Virus record (IMG/VR): IMGVR_UViG_3300006738_000050
Coordinates: 1 to 29,661 of that record
Direction: 5' to 3' (one strand)
DNA from: a virus
Length of the DNA: 29,661 nt
A program made the position numbers and the translations under genes. Position 1 is the first letter of the stretch; each line of letters opens with the position of its first letter. The notes under the pieces are model-generated. The model saw nothing but the letters and a program-made list of their open reading frames with translations. It made no database searches and was not told the DNA's origin. Positions 29,169-29,661 of the stretch are shown here, in pieces.

Positions 29169-29661
29169 CTATGCTATTTTAACATATCTTACTGGAATGT
29201 CCATTCTGATTCCAGTATTCGCCCCAATAACCCTAACGGTAGTGTCGAGGTAATAAGTTGTTTTGCCCTCAACTACGTCGCGATCGTCGGCAACAAGAAA
29301 GCCAAATATGTTTCCGGCGCCATCTGTATCTTCAGAAGAGCCCAGTTGCGTGAACAAATATGTGGAATTTTGCAGCTCGGCCGAGGCGTGTATTCTAAAT
29401 TGAAAAATAGTGCCCCGGGGGCCAGCGAAGACTTGAGGGCCCCTGGGGTGTTCGTCATCAACACCTTTTATATCAACACTAGGATTATTTATTACATAAG
29501 CAGTATCAGTTATATAATAAGAAGCAACATTATCATCGTCTATAAAGTTAACAGGGGCCGGTGACTGTGATCTCGGCGGTTTTATCCTGCCCAAACGATA
29601 ATCCATTTCAACAATATAAGCAGTCTCAACTAAATCAGTATCCATGCCTACTGTCGGACTA
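29169..29661 (-). CDS. Virion-type protein, possibly cut at its 5' end by the window edge
   Basis: The frame has an ATG at 29645 (158 residues from there), but it remains open without a stop to the window edge at 29661, and there is only a weak TAGG site before that ATG, so the true start may lie outside. The visible sequence is beta-rich: VETAYIVEMDYRLGRIKPPR, then VASYYITDTAYVINNPSVDI, GTIFQFRIHASAELQNSTYL, and FLVADDRDVVEGKTTYYLDT, closing in RMDIPVRYVKIA. No domain is recognised. It precedes the paralogous virion proteins and is probably a tail or baseplate-associated protein, by context. Confidence 0.65.
   Translation of the reverse strand, partial: SPTVGMDTDLVETAYIVEMDYRLGRIKPPRSQSPAPVNFIDDDNVASYYITDTAYVINNPSVDIKGVDDEHPRGPQVFAGPRGTIFQFRIHASAELQNSTYLFTQLGSSEDTDGAGNIFGFLVADDRDVVEGKTTYYLDTTVRVIGANTGIRMDIPVRYVKIA

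Noticed and set aside
1-29661. tRNA genes, CRISPR arrays, integrase or insertion sequences
   Set aside because: No cloverleaf, regularly spaced repeats, recombinase motifs or transposase frames were seen on either strand by eye.

Overview
This window is part of the genome of a T4-like tailed phage (myovirus type), probably from a marine or other aquatic environment. All supported genes lie on the minus strand, so transcription runs from right (29661) to left (1). Genes are packed tightly, with many stop/start overlaps (ATGA, TAATG), and there is no gene-free stretch above 100 bases. The T4-type assignment rests on a linked set: large terminase (gp17 type), portal (gp20 type), prohead protease (gp21 type), acidic scaffold (gp22 type) and major capsid protein (gp23 type), with a gp46/gp47-type recombination nuclease. 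No tRNA, CRISPR array, integrase or insertion sequence was seen. The host cannot be named from this sequence.

Layout in transcription order. (a) 29661-26970: three virion-type proteins of unknown position; the 338- and 385-residue ones are paralogues. (b) 26957-21715: DNA metabolism: a RuvC-like resolvase, a small DnaG-type primase (zinc finger plus TOPRIM), an unknown 179-residue protein, and a 1052-residue polypeptide fusing an Mre11/SbcD/gp47-like nuclease to a Rad50/SbcC/gp46-like ATPase. (c) 21686-20621: three small membrane proteins that look like a lysis cassette (holin-like, then two coiled-coil membrane proteins). (d) 20621-16126: a zinc-ribbon protein, an unknown 180-residue protein, terminase and portal. 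(e) 16136-12991: small unknown genes in the place of T4 genes 67/68, a membrane protein, the prohead protease, an unknown 124-residue protein, and a homologue of ribosomal protein bS21. (f) 12982-4732: an 8.3-kb cassette of fibre, beta-helix and decoration-type proteins placed between protease and scaffold, which in T4 are adjacent. (g) 4655-1560: scaffold and major capsid protein, closed by a strong terminator. (h) 1458-1: a sulfotransferase-family gene and two tandem paralogous small virion-type proteins, the last cut by the window edge.

Working together: modules d, e and g build and fill the prohead (portal as nucleus, scaffold as core, protease for maturation, terminase for packaging). 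Module b supplies priming, recombination and branch resolution. Module c probably ends the infection. Modules a, f and h probably supply surface structures and host-modifying functions. The observations most worth following are the phage bS21, the gp47-gp46 fusion, the surface-protein cassette inside the capsid operon, the sulfotransferase, and a recurrent ACTATTTAT motif upstream of several genes that reads as the reverse complement of the T4 late promoter box.
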